DNA of 5,138 nucleotides, taken from positions 1 to 5,138 of the forward strand of contig JAUXIQ010000177.1 of the NCBI GenBank assembly GCA_030620925.1, read 5' to 3'. The notes beneath the pieces are model-generated. The model had not been told where the DNA came from and made no database searches. It saw nothing but the letters and a program-made list of their open reading frames with translations. This document shows, piece after piece, positions 1 to 5,138 of the stretch. How positions within the stretch are numbered: position 1 is the stretch's first letter; each line of letters begins with the position of its first letter. Source of the stretch: JAUXIQ01 sp030620925 [NCBI: Nitrospinota bacterium] (GTDB lineage Bacteria; JAUXIQ01). Made by a program: the position numbers and the translations under genes.

Positions 1-1035
1 CACTCCCGCTTCAAGAAGCGGGATACCGAAACCCTCTTCAGTGCTGGGCATGAAAAGGATATCCGAAATGTTGTAAAGAGCGGCAACCATGCCGTCAGTG
101 ACTTGTAGAGGCAACGATGGGACACTCAAATCCTTGAACTCATAGAGGAATTTCACGTAATCCGCTATTCCCAGCTCCTCCACTTCGGTTTTAAGGAACT
201 GAAAATAGTCCACATGGCCCGGCGAATGGGTTCCGGGGGGGCCGGTTACCACAAGGCAGGGCTCTTTCCCCATGTCAGCCAGGGTTCTCACCACACGAAG
301 CGCCAGATCAATATTTTTCCTCTCCAGCACCCTGACCGGCATGAGTATGACCGGGAAGCACTCCAGAACCCCCAGCTCTTCCAACACCCGATAATCGTCT
401 GAATTGATGCCCAGGAGGTCTGCCGGGGAGATGCCGTTGGGTATGGCCAATAGATCAACTTCTTCTCCTCTCCAGCGAGAAGCAATCTCGCCGGCCCGGG
501 CAGAGGAGACGGCCGCATACCTCACCCCCGGCACAGGGCGGCTGAGTCGGCTCCAGGGCTGGGTGTCGGGGCGCCGGCCATCGTTGAACTCTTCCCTGAG
601 GAAGACGGCGTCATGAGTCCATGCAATAAATCCCACCCCCTCCAACATACCCGCCAGCTCGCAGAGGGCGGCGGTGAGTATTATATTTTTGTCCATGGTG
701 AAGATATTATGTACTATGCATACATGGCAGGAGGAAAGGGCCTGGCAGAGTTCATCCACCAGGCGAGTCTTAATTTCGTTAAGCGCCTCCCACGGCTCAC
801 CCCCCTCGAGGCTTTTCAATCCCCCGGCGACGCTCTCATGTTTGGGATCCATGGCGGGAATCAGTTCAACTTCCACACCGGGGTAAAAATCCCCTCCCCG
901 CCCCACCACCATTTTGACGCTGTAGCCCGCGTCGGCGAAGGCTTTTCCGTGCGCGGCCATGACATTCTGTACTCCTCCAACGGTGGGCGGACCGCTGTAG
1001 TGAACCATGGCGATATTGGGCCTTTTAACCGGCAT
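1..1035 (-). CDS. Glycosyltransferase family 4 (GT-B fold), C-terminus cut by window edge
   Basis: This is a retaining-type family 4 glycosyltransferase, expected to move a sugar from a nucleotide-sugar donor to a lipid, polysaccharide or small acceptor in the cytoplasm. The frame is open without a stop from the ATG at 1035 to the window edge, giving 345 residues; family members usually have about 380-420, so a short C-terminal part is missing. The N-terminal acceptor domain starts with a beta strand and a glycine-rich loop (VHYSGPPTVGGVQ, residues 11-23). The donor domain has the basic pair R235/K240 in VRVLERKN, a TGPPGTHSPG loop (264-273), and the family EX7E motif in EEGFGIPLLE (E334 and E342). 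The start is supported by AGAGGGG four bases upstream. A run of seven G/C at about 235-241 reads through in frame, so I see no frameshift. Donor and acceptor cannot be told. No neighbouring sugar gene is visible. Confidence 0.88.
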   Translation of the reverse strand, partial: MPVKRPNIAMVHYSGPPTVGGVQNVMAAHGKAFADAGYSVKMVVGRGGDFYPGVEVELIPAMDPKHESVAGGLKSLEGGEPWEALNEIKTRLVDELCQALSSCHVCIVHNIFTMDKNIILTAALCELAGMLEGVGFIAWTHDAVFLREEFNDGRRPDTQPWSRLSRPVPGVRYAAVSSARAGEIASRWRGEEVDLLAIPNGISPADLLGINSDDYRVLEELGVLECFPVILMPVRVLERKNIDLALRVVRTLADMGKEPCLVVTGPPGTHSPGHVDYFQFLKTEVEELGIADYVKFLYEFKDLSVPSLPLQVTDGMVAALYNISDILFMPSTEEGFGIPLLEAGV

Positions 1036-1141
1036 TTTTCCCCTCTAAAAATCTATCCTCGTTCACAGACTTTCCCATTGAATATACAATAATATAGATA
1101 ATTATCCCACCTCTTGAATCGGATTATCCCCGGATTAATGA

Positions 1142-1171
1142 TGAATAGATGGGCATTAATAATATTGTCAA
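1142..1171 (-). promoter_or_regulatory. Candidate sigma-70-type promoter for the glycosyltransferase
   Basis: Read on the minus strand, a perfect -35 hexamer TTGACA (1171-1166) is followed after 18 bases by TATTCA (1147-1142), a weak -10 matching three of six consensus bases. Transcription would begin near 1135, leaving a leader of about 100 bases before the ATG at 1035. A 7-base inverted repeat, ATTAATG (1134-1140) and CATTAAT (1154-1160), spans the -10 and could be an operator. In such AT-rich DNA it could equally be chance. Other AT-rich -10-like strings lie nearer the gene, so the true start is uncertain. Confidence 0.4.
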
Positions 1172-1245
1172 AACAGATAAAAGTTATGGAAAGGATTTTA
1201 CAGCAGATACTACTTTGAAAGGAAGATTTTTGCTATCTTGTGAAC

Positions 1246-1330
1246 CCTGAAAAAGTAAAAGTTCATAAGGACGCCCCGCCACTTGCGGGATTGCCGTCCG
1301 GTGTCAAACGCGGGGCTGGAAACCCCGTCT
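1246..1330. repeat. GC-rich double-hairpin element, possible terminator or dispersed palindromic repeat
   Basis: The element starts with CCTGAAAAAGT (1246-1256). Next comes a bulged hairpin: outer stem GGACG (1269-1273) with CGTCC (1295-1299), inner stem CCCGC (1275-1279) with GCGGG (1285-1289), loop CACTT. A second hairpin pairs CGGGG (1311-1315) with CCCCG (1323-1327) around a 7-base loop. It lies downstream of the 96-residue minus-strand gene; in that direction the bulged stem is followed by TTATGAACTTTT, so it could end that transcript. CTGAAAAAGT followed by a GC-rich palindrome also resembles short repeats I recall from deltaproteobacterial genomes, which I cannot confirm here. Confidence 0.4.
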
Positions 1331-1426
1331 ATTAACAGGAAGTGCATACAGAAACGATAACTACCATACCCTTGCAGACTTTAATGATCAGTCTCCGATT
1401 TCGACCCGGTGATGAGGCCCGATATC

Positions 1427-1717
1427 TCAGAACAGCGCGTCAAGAAAATCTTTGGGGCGCAGCATCCTCCTTTTCCAGTTGCGGATATGCGGCACGAAAT
1501 AGGGAACCAGGCGCAGGGAATAGTAAGGGGGTAGAATGGGAACGCCCAGCAAATCTCCTAAAGTTATGAGGATGAACAGGTGCTCCAGGCTGGCCCGTGA
1601 TTTCATGGCCAGCCTGATTGTATCATGCGCGGCCATTCCATAAAGGAACTCTCGTACCATTTTCATTAAATTCGCCAGTCGCCCTTCTTTTTCTTCTTCT
1701 GCTCCCGGTTCTACCAT
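1427..1717 (-). CDS. Small conserved-looking protein of unknown function (96 aa)
   Basis: I do not recognise a named family. The protein begins with an acidic stretch rich in glutamate (residues 1-12), then a probable helix (13-44, including REFLYGMAAHDTIRLAMKS). A hydrophobic stretch with a central proline-rich turn follows (about 45-77: EHLFILITLGDLLG, then VPILPPYYSLRL). It ends in a basic segment, RNWKRRMLRPKD (79-90). The hydrophobic part could sit on or in the membrane, but the internal prolines and charges make a clean transmembrane helix doubtful. The start ATG has AGGGG seven bases upstream, and the stop is TGA at 1429-1427. I accept it as a gene because of the good ribosome binding site, the patterned composition, and the absence of a better frame on the other strand. 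It stands alone, with 237 and 391 bases separating it from its same-strand neighbours. Confidence 0.68.
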   Translation of the reverse strand: MVEPGAEEEKEGRLANLMKMVREFLYGMAAHDTIRLAMKSRASLEHLFILITLGDLLGVPILPPYYSLRLVPYFVPHIRNWKRRMLRPKDFLDALF

Positions 1718-1954
1718 AATCTTTCCCCTTCAAGCTCTGGCTCGATTAAAATTAAGCAGCGATAGAACAGCCCTTTACCCACCGGCCCTACTTTAATCAG
1801 TGGTTATACCTGGCCAGACCTATTACCTCCGCCACACGAGAAGACGCACCGATCACCTCGAAACGGTTACAACTTCATGGCAGGTCCCGATGGGGCGCCG
1901 GTGGTCGATTAAAACCCGGCCGATAGGGGAAAAATCTTATATCCGAGGTTAATC
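1718..1954. other. Intergenic gap, no identifiable element
   Basis: These 237 bases separate two minus-strand genes. I see no gene, no clear terminator for the flavoenzyme and no repeat family. An imperfect repeated string, CCGATGGGG and CCGATAGGGG (about 1888-1930), and a GGCGCC palindrome are present, without an obvious role. An AT-rich patch around 1745-1755 could supply a -10 box for the 96-residue gene, but I could not find a convincing partner -35. Confidence 0.5.
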
Positions 1955-3073
1955 CTAAAGTTTCGCCTGCTCCTTCTCCAGAGGATGGCAGCGGGTTTGC
2001 CCCCCTGTCGCCACTTCGGATAGACACATATTGCAGGAGATGCAATCAGCCCGTTTCGTATCCCCCTCTTTCCACCTCTTCACCAGGTCCGGCTCCCTGA
2101 TGAGGGGGCGGCTCAAGGCCACGAAATCGGCCTTACCTTCTTCAAGTACGCGCTCGACTACCGCGGGGCTCTTGAAACCGCCCACGGCGATGACCTTCGC
2201 CCTGTCGCCGACCAGCTTTTTGACCTCCTCGGCGTATGGTAAATAGTAGCCCTCGTCTTCTTCGGTCTTGATCCCCGTCCAGGCGGAGCGTTTGCTCCCC
2301 TCCACTATCCCACCGCTCATCTCGATTGCGTCTATGCCTTCCTCGGCCAGACGCAGCGCTATGAGCTTTGATTCATCGATGGTTATGCCTCCATCGATGT
2401 AGTCGGCGGAGTTCATCTTGATCATGACAGGGTAGTCGGGGCCCACCGCCTCCCTCACCTTTCTGTAGGCTTCCAGCACCATCCGCATCCTGTTCTCCGG
2501 GCTGCCCCCGTATTCATCCGTCCTGCGGTTGGAGAAGCCTGAATTGAAGGCGCTCAACAGGTACCCGTGGGCGGAATGGATCTGCACGGCGTCGAAACCC
2601 GCTTCTTTGGCCCTGCGCGCCGCTTCGCCGAAGCAGTCTATTACCCGGTGGATATCCTCCACGGTCATTTCCCGCGGGGTAATCCCGGTGGGGGCGAAGG
2701 TGACAAGAGAAGGCCCAATGGGAAGCTGTCCGTTCAGAAGGTCGGGGTGCGACTGCCGGCCGCAGTGGACTATCTGTGCGCAGACTTTGGCCCCTCCGGC
2801 GTGCACCCTGTCCACCATCTTTTTAACTGCGGACACCGTCTCATCGATGGCCAAGCTGGCCTGGCCTGCCGCCCCTCTCCCGTCGGGGGAAACGTAAAAG
2901 AACCCGGGCACCACCAGGCCCACCTCGCCCATGGCAAGGTCTTCGTTCATCCTCATCAACGGCTCTGTGGGAAGCCCGATTTCATCCGCCATCCCCTCGT
3001 AGGTGGCGGAACGGACTATGCGGTTTTTCACCTCCATGCTGTTAATATTCATAGGTTCGAAAATGATGGACAT
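1955..3073 (-). CDS. Old-yellow-enzyme-family NAD(P)H:flavin oxidoreductase with C-terminal 4-Cys motif
   Basis: This is an FMN-dependent ene-reductase-type TIM barrel of 372 residues, expected in the cytoplasm. Such enzymes reduce C=C bonds activated by a carbonyl or CoA thioester. The N-terminus has the usual LF/IFEP...VKNRIVRSAT strand (4-24). HSAHGYLL (166-173) supplies the substrate-binding pair H166/H169 and Y171 at the proton-donor position, followed by SNRRTDEYGGSPENR (181-195). The FMN-phosphate site is AVGGF (296-300) and ALSRPLIREPDL (319-330). At the C-terminus C344, C347, C350 and C362 form CX2CX2CX11C, close to the CX2CX3CX11C iron-sulfur motif of 2,4-dienoyl-CoA reductase-type enzymes. 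The FAD/NAD(P) domains of those roughly 650-residue enzymes are absent, since the protein stops ten residues later. The start is fixed by GAGGAG seven bases upstream. It is divergent from the CoA ligase. Exact substrate is unknown; family assignment is firm. Confidence 0.93.
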   Translation of the reverse strand: MSIIFEPMNINSMEVKNRIVRSATYEGMADEIGLPTEPLMRMNEDLAMGEVGLVVPGFFYVSPDGRGAAGQASLAIDETVSAVKKMVDRVHAGGAKVCAQIVHCGRQSHPDLLNGQLPIGPSLVTFAPTGITPREMTVEDIHRVIDCFGEAARRAKEAGFDAVQIHSAHGYLLSAFNSGFSNRRTDEYGGSPENRMRMVLEAYRKVREAVGPDYPVMIKMNSADYIDGGITIDESKLIALRLAEEGIDAIEMSGGIVEGSKRSAWTGIKTEEDEGYYLPYAEEVKKLVGDRAKVIAVGGFKSPAVVERVLEEGKADFVALSRPLIREPDLVKRWKEGDTKRADCISCNMCLSEVATGGQTRCHPLEKEQAKL

Positions 3074-3104
3074 GACAATGCTCCTCTGTCAGTGCTTTAC
3101 GCAA

Positions 3105-3170
3105 AATTCCCCCGGAAGGGGGTTTTGGGGTCCCGCCTGCGGCGGGATTCAGAAGGGTTCCCCCCAATAT
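3105..3170 (-). promoter_or_regulatory. Hairpin-rich leader upstream of the flavoenzyme gene, possible attenuator
   Basis: Between the predicted flavoenzyme transcription start (about 3183) and its ATG lie two strong hairpins. One pairs CCCCC (3109-3113) with GGGGG (3118-3122) around a 4-base loop. The other pairs TCCCGCC (3131-3137) with GGCGGGA (3141-3147) around TGC. TTGGGG (3125-3130) can also pair with CCCCAA (3162-3167) and enclose the second hairpin, and the C-run at 3160-3165 could instead pair with the G-run at 3118-3122. In the minus direction the first hairpin is followed by AATTTT, a poor U-tract. This could be attenuation, RNA stabilisation or a dispersed palindrome; I recognise no known riboswitch. 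Confidence 0.4.
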
Positions 3171-3189
3171 TGAATAAGCTGACCCGAAT

Positions 3190-3218
3190 TTTATATCACG
3201 TTTGCAAACCTATTCCAA
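3190..3218 (-). promoter_or_regulatory. Promoter of the flavoenzyme gene with embedded palindrome
   Basis: On the minus strand TTGGAA (3218-3213, four of six consensus bases) is followed after exactly 17 bases by TATAAA (3195-3190, five of six), giving a good sigma-70-type promoter. Transcription would start near 3183, about 110 bases before the ATG. The spacer contains the perfect 10-base palindrome GTTTGCAAAC (3200-3209). A protein bound there would block RNA polymerase, so this is a reasonable repressor operator candidate. No regulator gene lies in the window. Confidence 0.6.
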
Positions 3219-3251
3219 TATCGATCGGCGGTCGAAACAGAAACATATCTC

Positions 3252-3280
3252 TTGATAACAGTATGCTTATTCTGTTAATT
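3252..3280 (+). promoter_or_regulatory. Candidate promoter and operator for the CoA ligase operon
   Basis: TTGATA (3252-3257, five of six -35 bases) is followed after 17 bases by TTAATT (3275-3280), a weak -10 matching three of six. An inverted repeat TAACAG (3256-3261) and CTGTTA (3272-3277) overlaps both boxes. With inner matches the dyad is symmetric at 8 of 11 half-site positions over 3256-3277. The weak -10 and overlapping dyad suggest a regulated promoter, but 6-base arms in AT-rich DNA can arise by chance. Its -35 lies only about 35 bases from that of the divergent flavoenzyme promoter, so the two may be controlled together. Confidence 0.4.
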
Positions 3281-3329
3281 TGAGGGCCACAAAAAAGTCT
3301 TTTTCGGCTTTTACGAGGGGGAGGAGAAT

Positions 3330-4874
3330 ATGCTGCTGAATGATGTGATAGATATGAACGCCAGGCGCTATCCGGACAAGGAGGCGGTCTGCTCTGAAGG
3401 AACGCGGCTCACCTTCGCACAATTCAGAGACCGCGTCTACAAGACCGCCAACGCACTCCGCTCAATGCTCCAGCCCGGAGACAGGGTCGCCATCCTGGGG
3501 GAAAACTGCCATCAGTACGTGGAGCTCTACTTCGCAGTGCCCACCGCAGGGATGGTGTTTGTGCCGCTGAACTACAGGCTCGTGGAGCGGGAGATAGCCT
3601 ACGTCCTCAACGACTCAGGGGCGCGCATGTTCATCGTACTGGACGACTACGCAGACCGCGTGGAAGGCCTGCTCGGCGAAATTCCTGATGTCGAGCACTT
3701 CCTGTGCATCGGGAAAACATTTCAGGGCATGCAGGATTACGAGGAGCTGATCGCAGGCTCCCCCGCTCATAAACCTGAGATCACAGGGACCGAAGACGAC
3801 GTGGCCTGGTTCATCTACACCAGCGGCACCACCGGCTTCCCCAAGGGGGCCATGCTCACCCACAAAAACGTCACCAGTAAATTCATCAACCTCTTGCTCA
3901 ACGGCAACACCGCGTCCGACGAAATATCCCTGTTCAACTTCCCTCTTTTCCACATTGCGGGCAGCGTGGCTCTATCACAGCTATACGCCGGGAGCACCGT
4001 CCACCTGATCAAAAAATTCGAACCCGAACAGGTCCTGAGCATGATAGAGAAGGAAAAGATAACCAGCACCGGATTCGCCCCCACCATGTTCAATTTCCTG
4101 CTCCGCCACCCGGCCATCGATAAATACTATACCGAATCCGTCAAAAGAATAAGCTACGGCGCGTCGTCAATGCCGGTGGAGCTGCTGCGTGAGGGTATAG
4201 CTCGGTTCGGAAACGTTTTCTCACAGCTCTACGGCCTCACGGAGAGCACCGGCACAGTCACCTCCCTGAAACCGGAGGAGCACGTCACCGACGGGCCGGA
4301 AAAAATCGTCCGCCGCCTCGCCTCATGCGGGAAAGAGCTTATGAACGTCCACGCAAGGGTGGTCAACTCCGAGGGGGACGACGTCCAGCCGGAAGGGGAG
4401 ATGGGAGAGATCATTCTGCGGGGCGACAACATCATGAAAGGCTACTGGAACAAGCCGGAAGCCACCGCCGAGACCATCGTGGACGGCTGGTTGTATACCG
4501 GGGATATGGCCTGGGTGGACGATGAGGGCTACATGTTCATCACCGACCGGCAGAAGGACATGATAATAAGCGGTGCGGAAAACATCTACCCCAGGGAGAT
4601 AGAGGAGGTCATATACCAGCACCCGGCGGTGATGGAGGTGTCGGTCATCGGTTACCCCGACGATACGTGGGGCGAATCGGTGCTGGCGGTCATCAAGCTC
4701 AAAGATGGCGGCAGCGCCACCGAAGAAGAGATAATAGAGCTGTGCAGGGTCAACCTTGCCAGCTACAAAAAACCTCGCAGCGTGCTGTTCCTGGACGAGG
4801 AGCTGCCCAAGAACCCCAGCGGTAAAATCCTTAAAAAAGTGCTGCGGGAGAAATACGGAAAACCCTCGGTCTAA
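3330..4874 (+). CDS. AMP-forming acyl/aryl-CoA ligase (ANL superfamily, FadD-like)
   Basis: This 514-residue enzyme activates a carboxylic acid with ATP to an acyl-AMP and then transfers it to coenzyme A. All expected core motifs are present: the phosphate loop YTSGTTGFPKG (163-173), FNFPLFHIAG (202-211), YGASSMP (276-282), YGLTEST (301-307), YTGD with the ribose-binding D392 (389-392), the hinge region DRQKDMIISGAENIYP (406-421), and the catalytic lysine K499 in NPSGK (495-499). Length and layout match stand-alone fatty/aromatic acid CoA ligases such as the FadD13 type. There is no signal peptide or membrane segment. GGAGG lies five bases before the ATG. It is first in an operon with a molybdenum hydroxylase subunit 34 bases downstream and is divergent from an ene-reductase, which suggests a cyclic, aromatic or unsaturated acid rather than plain fatty acid turnover. 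Substrate cannot be read from sequence alone; benzoate-, cyclohexanecarboxylate- and medium/long-chain acid ligases are all possible. Confidence 0.94.
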   Translation: MLLNDVIDMNARRYPDKEAVCSEGTRLTFAQFRDRVYKTANALRSMLQPGDRVAILGENCHQYVELYFAVPTAGMVFVPLNYRLVEREIAYVLNDSGARMFIVLDDYADRVEGLLGEIPDVEHFLCIGKTFQGMQDYEELIAGSPAHKPEITGTEDDVAWFIYTSGTTGFPKGAMLTHKNVTSKFINLLLNGNTASDEISLFNFPLFHIAGSVALSQLYAGSTVHLIKKFEPEQVLSMIEKEKITSTGFAPTMFNFLLRHPAIDKYYTESVKRISYGASSMPVELLREGIARFGNVFSQLYGLTESTGTVTSLKPEEHVTDGPEKIVRRLASCGKELMNVHARVVNSEGDDVQPEGEMGEIILRGDNIMKGYWNKPEATAETIVDGWLYTGDMAWVDDEGYMFITDRQKDMIISGAENIYPREIEEVIYQHPAVMEVSVIGYPDDTWGESVLAVIKLKDGGSATEEEIIELCRVNLASYKKPRSVLFLDEELPKNPSGKILKKVLREKYGKPSV

Positions 4875-4893
4875 AAACATTGAAAGGGTGGTT

Positions 4894-4900
4894 AGGAGGG
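4894..4900 (+). promoter_or_regulatory. Strong ribosome binding site AGGAGGG for the molybdopterin subunit
   Basis: AGGAGGG, near-perfect to the 16S anti-Shine-Dalgarno, sits eight bases before the ATG at 4909 and fixes that start. It lies in the 34-base gap after the ligase stop codon. No terminator or promoter fits in that gap, which supports co-transcription. Confidence 0.8.
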
Positions 4901-4908
4901 ATCAACTC

Positions 4909-5138
4909 ATGAAAGAGAAATTTTCTTATTTGGGAAAGCGCCTGCCGGTGCTGGACATCAAAGAGAAAGTTACCGGCGCCACTCAATACGCCGCCGATAT
5001 CAAAATGCCCGGCATGCTGCACGGCAAAATTTTACACTGCCCCCATCCCCACGCCGAAATAGTGCGTGTCGACACTTCGAAGGCCGAAAAGCTGCTGGGA
5101 GGGAAAAAATACGTGGCCACCGCCGAGGACGCACCGCA
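4909..5138 (+). CDS. Xanthine dehydrogenase-family molybdopterin-binding subunit, N-terminal fragment
   Basis: Only the first 76 codons are inside the window, all in one open frame. They match the start of the large molybdenum subunit of the xanthine dehydrogenase/aldehyde oxidase family: GKRLPVLDIKEKVTGATQYA (9-28), then DIKMPGMLHGKILHCPHPHAEI (30-51) and VDTSKAEKLLG (54-64). This is the usual a/b hammerhead domain that precedes the cofactor-binding domains; complete subunits have about 750-800 residues. The frame begins directly with this domain, so the 2Fe-2S and FAD parts are not fused upstream and should be separate genes, probably downstream. Members include 4-hydroxybenzoyl-CoA reductase alpha, nicotinate and xanthine dehydrogenases and CO dehydrogenase. 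A CoA ligase just upstream makes a CoA-thioester or aromatic substrate attractive, but the active-site region is outside the window, so the exact enzyme is open. Confidence 0.9.
   Translation, partial: MKEKFSYLGKRLPVLDIKEKVTGATQYAADIKMPGMLHGKILHCPHPHAEIVRVDTSKAEKLLGGKKYVATAEDAP

Larger units (their letters stand above)
1036..1426. other. Intergenic gap between glycosyltransferase and 96-residue gene
   Basis: This 391-base stretch has no convincing gene. The part next to the glycosyltransferase (about 1080-1245) is AT-rich and holds its likely promoter, plus a repeated CGGATTA (1120-1126 and 1131-1137, 11 bases apart). The middle (about 1246-1330) is a GC-rich hairpin element, listed separately. 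Bases 1331-1426 show nothing I can identify. A short plus-strand frame begins at 1342 but mostly overlaps the minus-strand gene and has no ribosome binding site of note. Confidence 0.6.

Noticed and set aside
230-245. Possible frameshift at a seven-base G run in the glycosyltransferase
   Set aside because: Translating through the run keeps the frame: the TGPPGTHSPG loop and the downstream EX7E motif are in the same frame as the start codon.
613-1092. Plus-strand frame of 159 codons
   Set aside because: It lies antisense to the glycosyltransferase, whose EX7E motif and domain motifs are unmistakable; the plus-strand translation has no recognisable motif.
1261-1330. Riboswitch or structured small RNA
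   Set aside because: The fold does not match any riboswitch consensus I know, and no plus-strand gene follows it for about 2 kb.
1342-1569. Plus-strand frame of 75 codons after the hairpin element
   Set aside because: It overlaps the 96-residue minus-strand gene, has no convincing ribosome binding site and shows low-complexity composition.
3118-3157. Possible G-quadruplex (several G runs)
   Set aside because: The loops between runs are long and uneven, and the runs are better explained by the hairpin stems.
2567-3283. Plus-strand frame of 238 codons
   Set aside because: It is antisense to the flavoenzyme and runs through the hairpins and promoters; the translation is rich in G, H, P and R with no family signature.
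4323-4880. Minus-strand frame of 185 codons
   Set aside because: It is antisense to the C-terminal part of the CoA ligase, which carries clear ANL motifs; the frame is a by-product of GC-rich codon bias.

Overview
The window looks like chromosomal DNA from an anaerobic bacterium. My best guess is a Desulfobacterota/Syntrophobacterales-type (former Deltaproteobacteria) organism. This rests on the gene mix (single-domain old yellow enzyme with a cysteine cluster, acyl-CoA ligase, molybdenum hydroxylase), moderately GC-rich genes separated by AT-rich gaps, and strong AGGAGG-type ribosome binding sites. No marker gene is present, so the assignment is inference.

Layout. Bases 1-1035 (minus strand) hold a family 4 glycosyltransferase whose C-terminus runs off the left edge. 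Bases 1036-1426 are a gap with a plausible promoter for it and a GC-rich double-hairpin element (about 1246-1330). Bases 1427-1717 (minus) encode a 96-residue protein of unknown function. After a 237-base gap with nothing I can name, 1955-3073 (minus) encodes an old-yellow-enzyme-family flavin oxidoreductase with a C-terminal four-cysteine motif. Bases 3074-3329 are a divergent control region with a good promoter for the flavoenzyme, a weaker one for the ligase, two palindromic candidate operators, and a hairpin-rich leader. Bases 3330-4874 (plus) encode a complete AMP-forming acyl/aryl-CoA ligase. It is followed 34 bases later by the first 76 codons of a xanthine dehydrogenase-family molybdopterin subunit (4909 to the right edge).

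How the parts may work together. The ligase and molybdenum hydroxylase are very probably one transcript, and the flavoenzyme is read divergently from the same control region. CoA activation of a carboxylic acid, molybdenum-dependent hydroxylation or dehydroxylation, and flavin-dependent reduction of an activated C=C bond would together fit anaerobic breakdown of an aromatic, alicyclic or other cyclic acid. That pathway is inferred from context; the substrate cannot be read from the sequence. The glycosyltransferase and the 96-residue gene look unrelated to it.

I found no tRNA, rRNA, CRISPR array, insertion sequence or phage gene, and no clearly new defence or mobile system. The most unusual points are the flavoenzyme's cysteine motif without an attached FAD/NAD domain, and the compact divergent control region.
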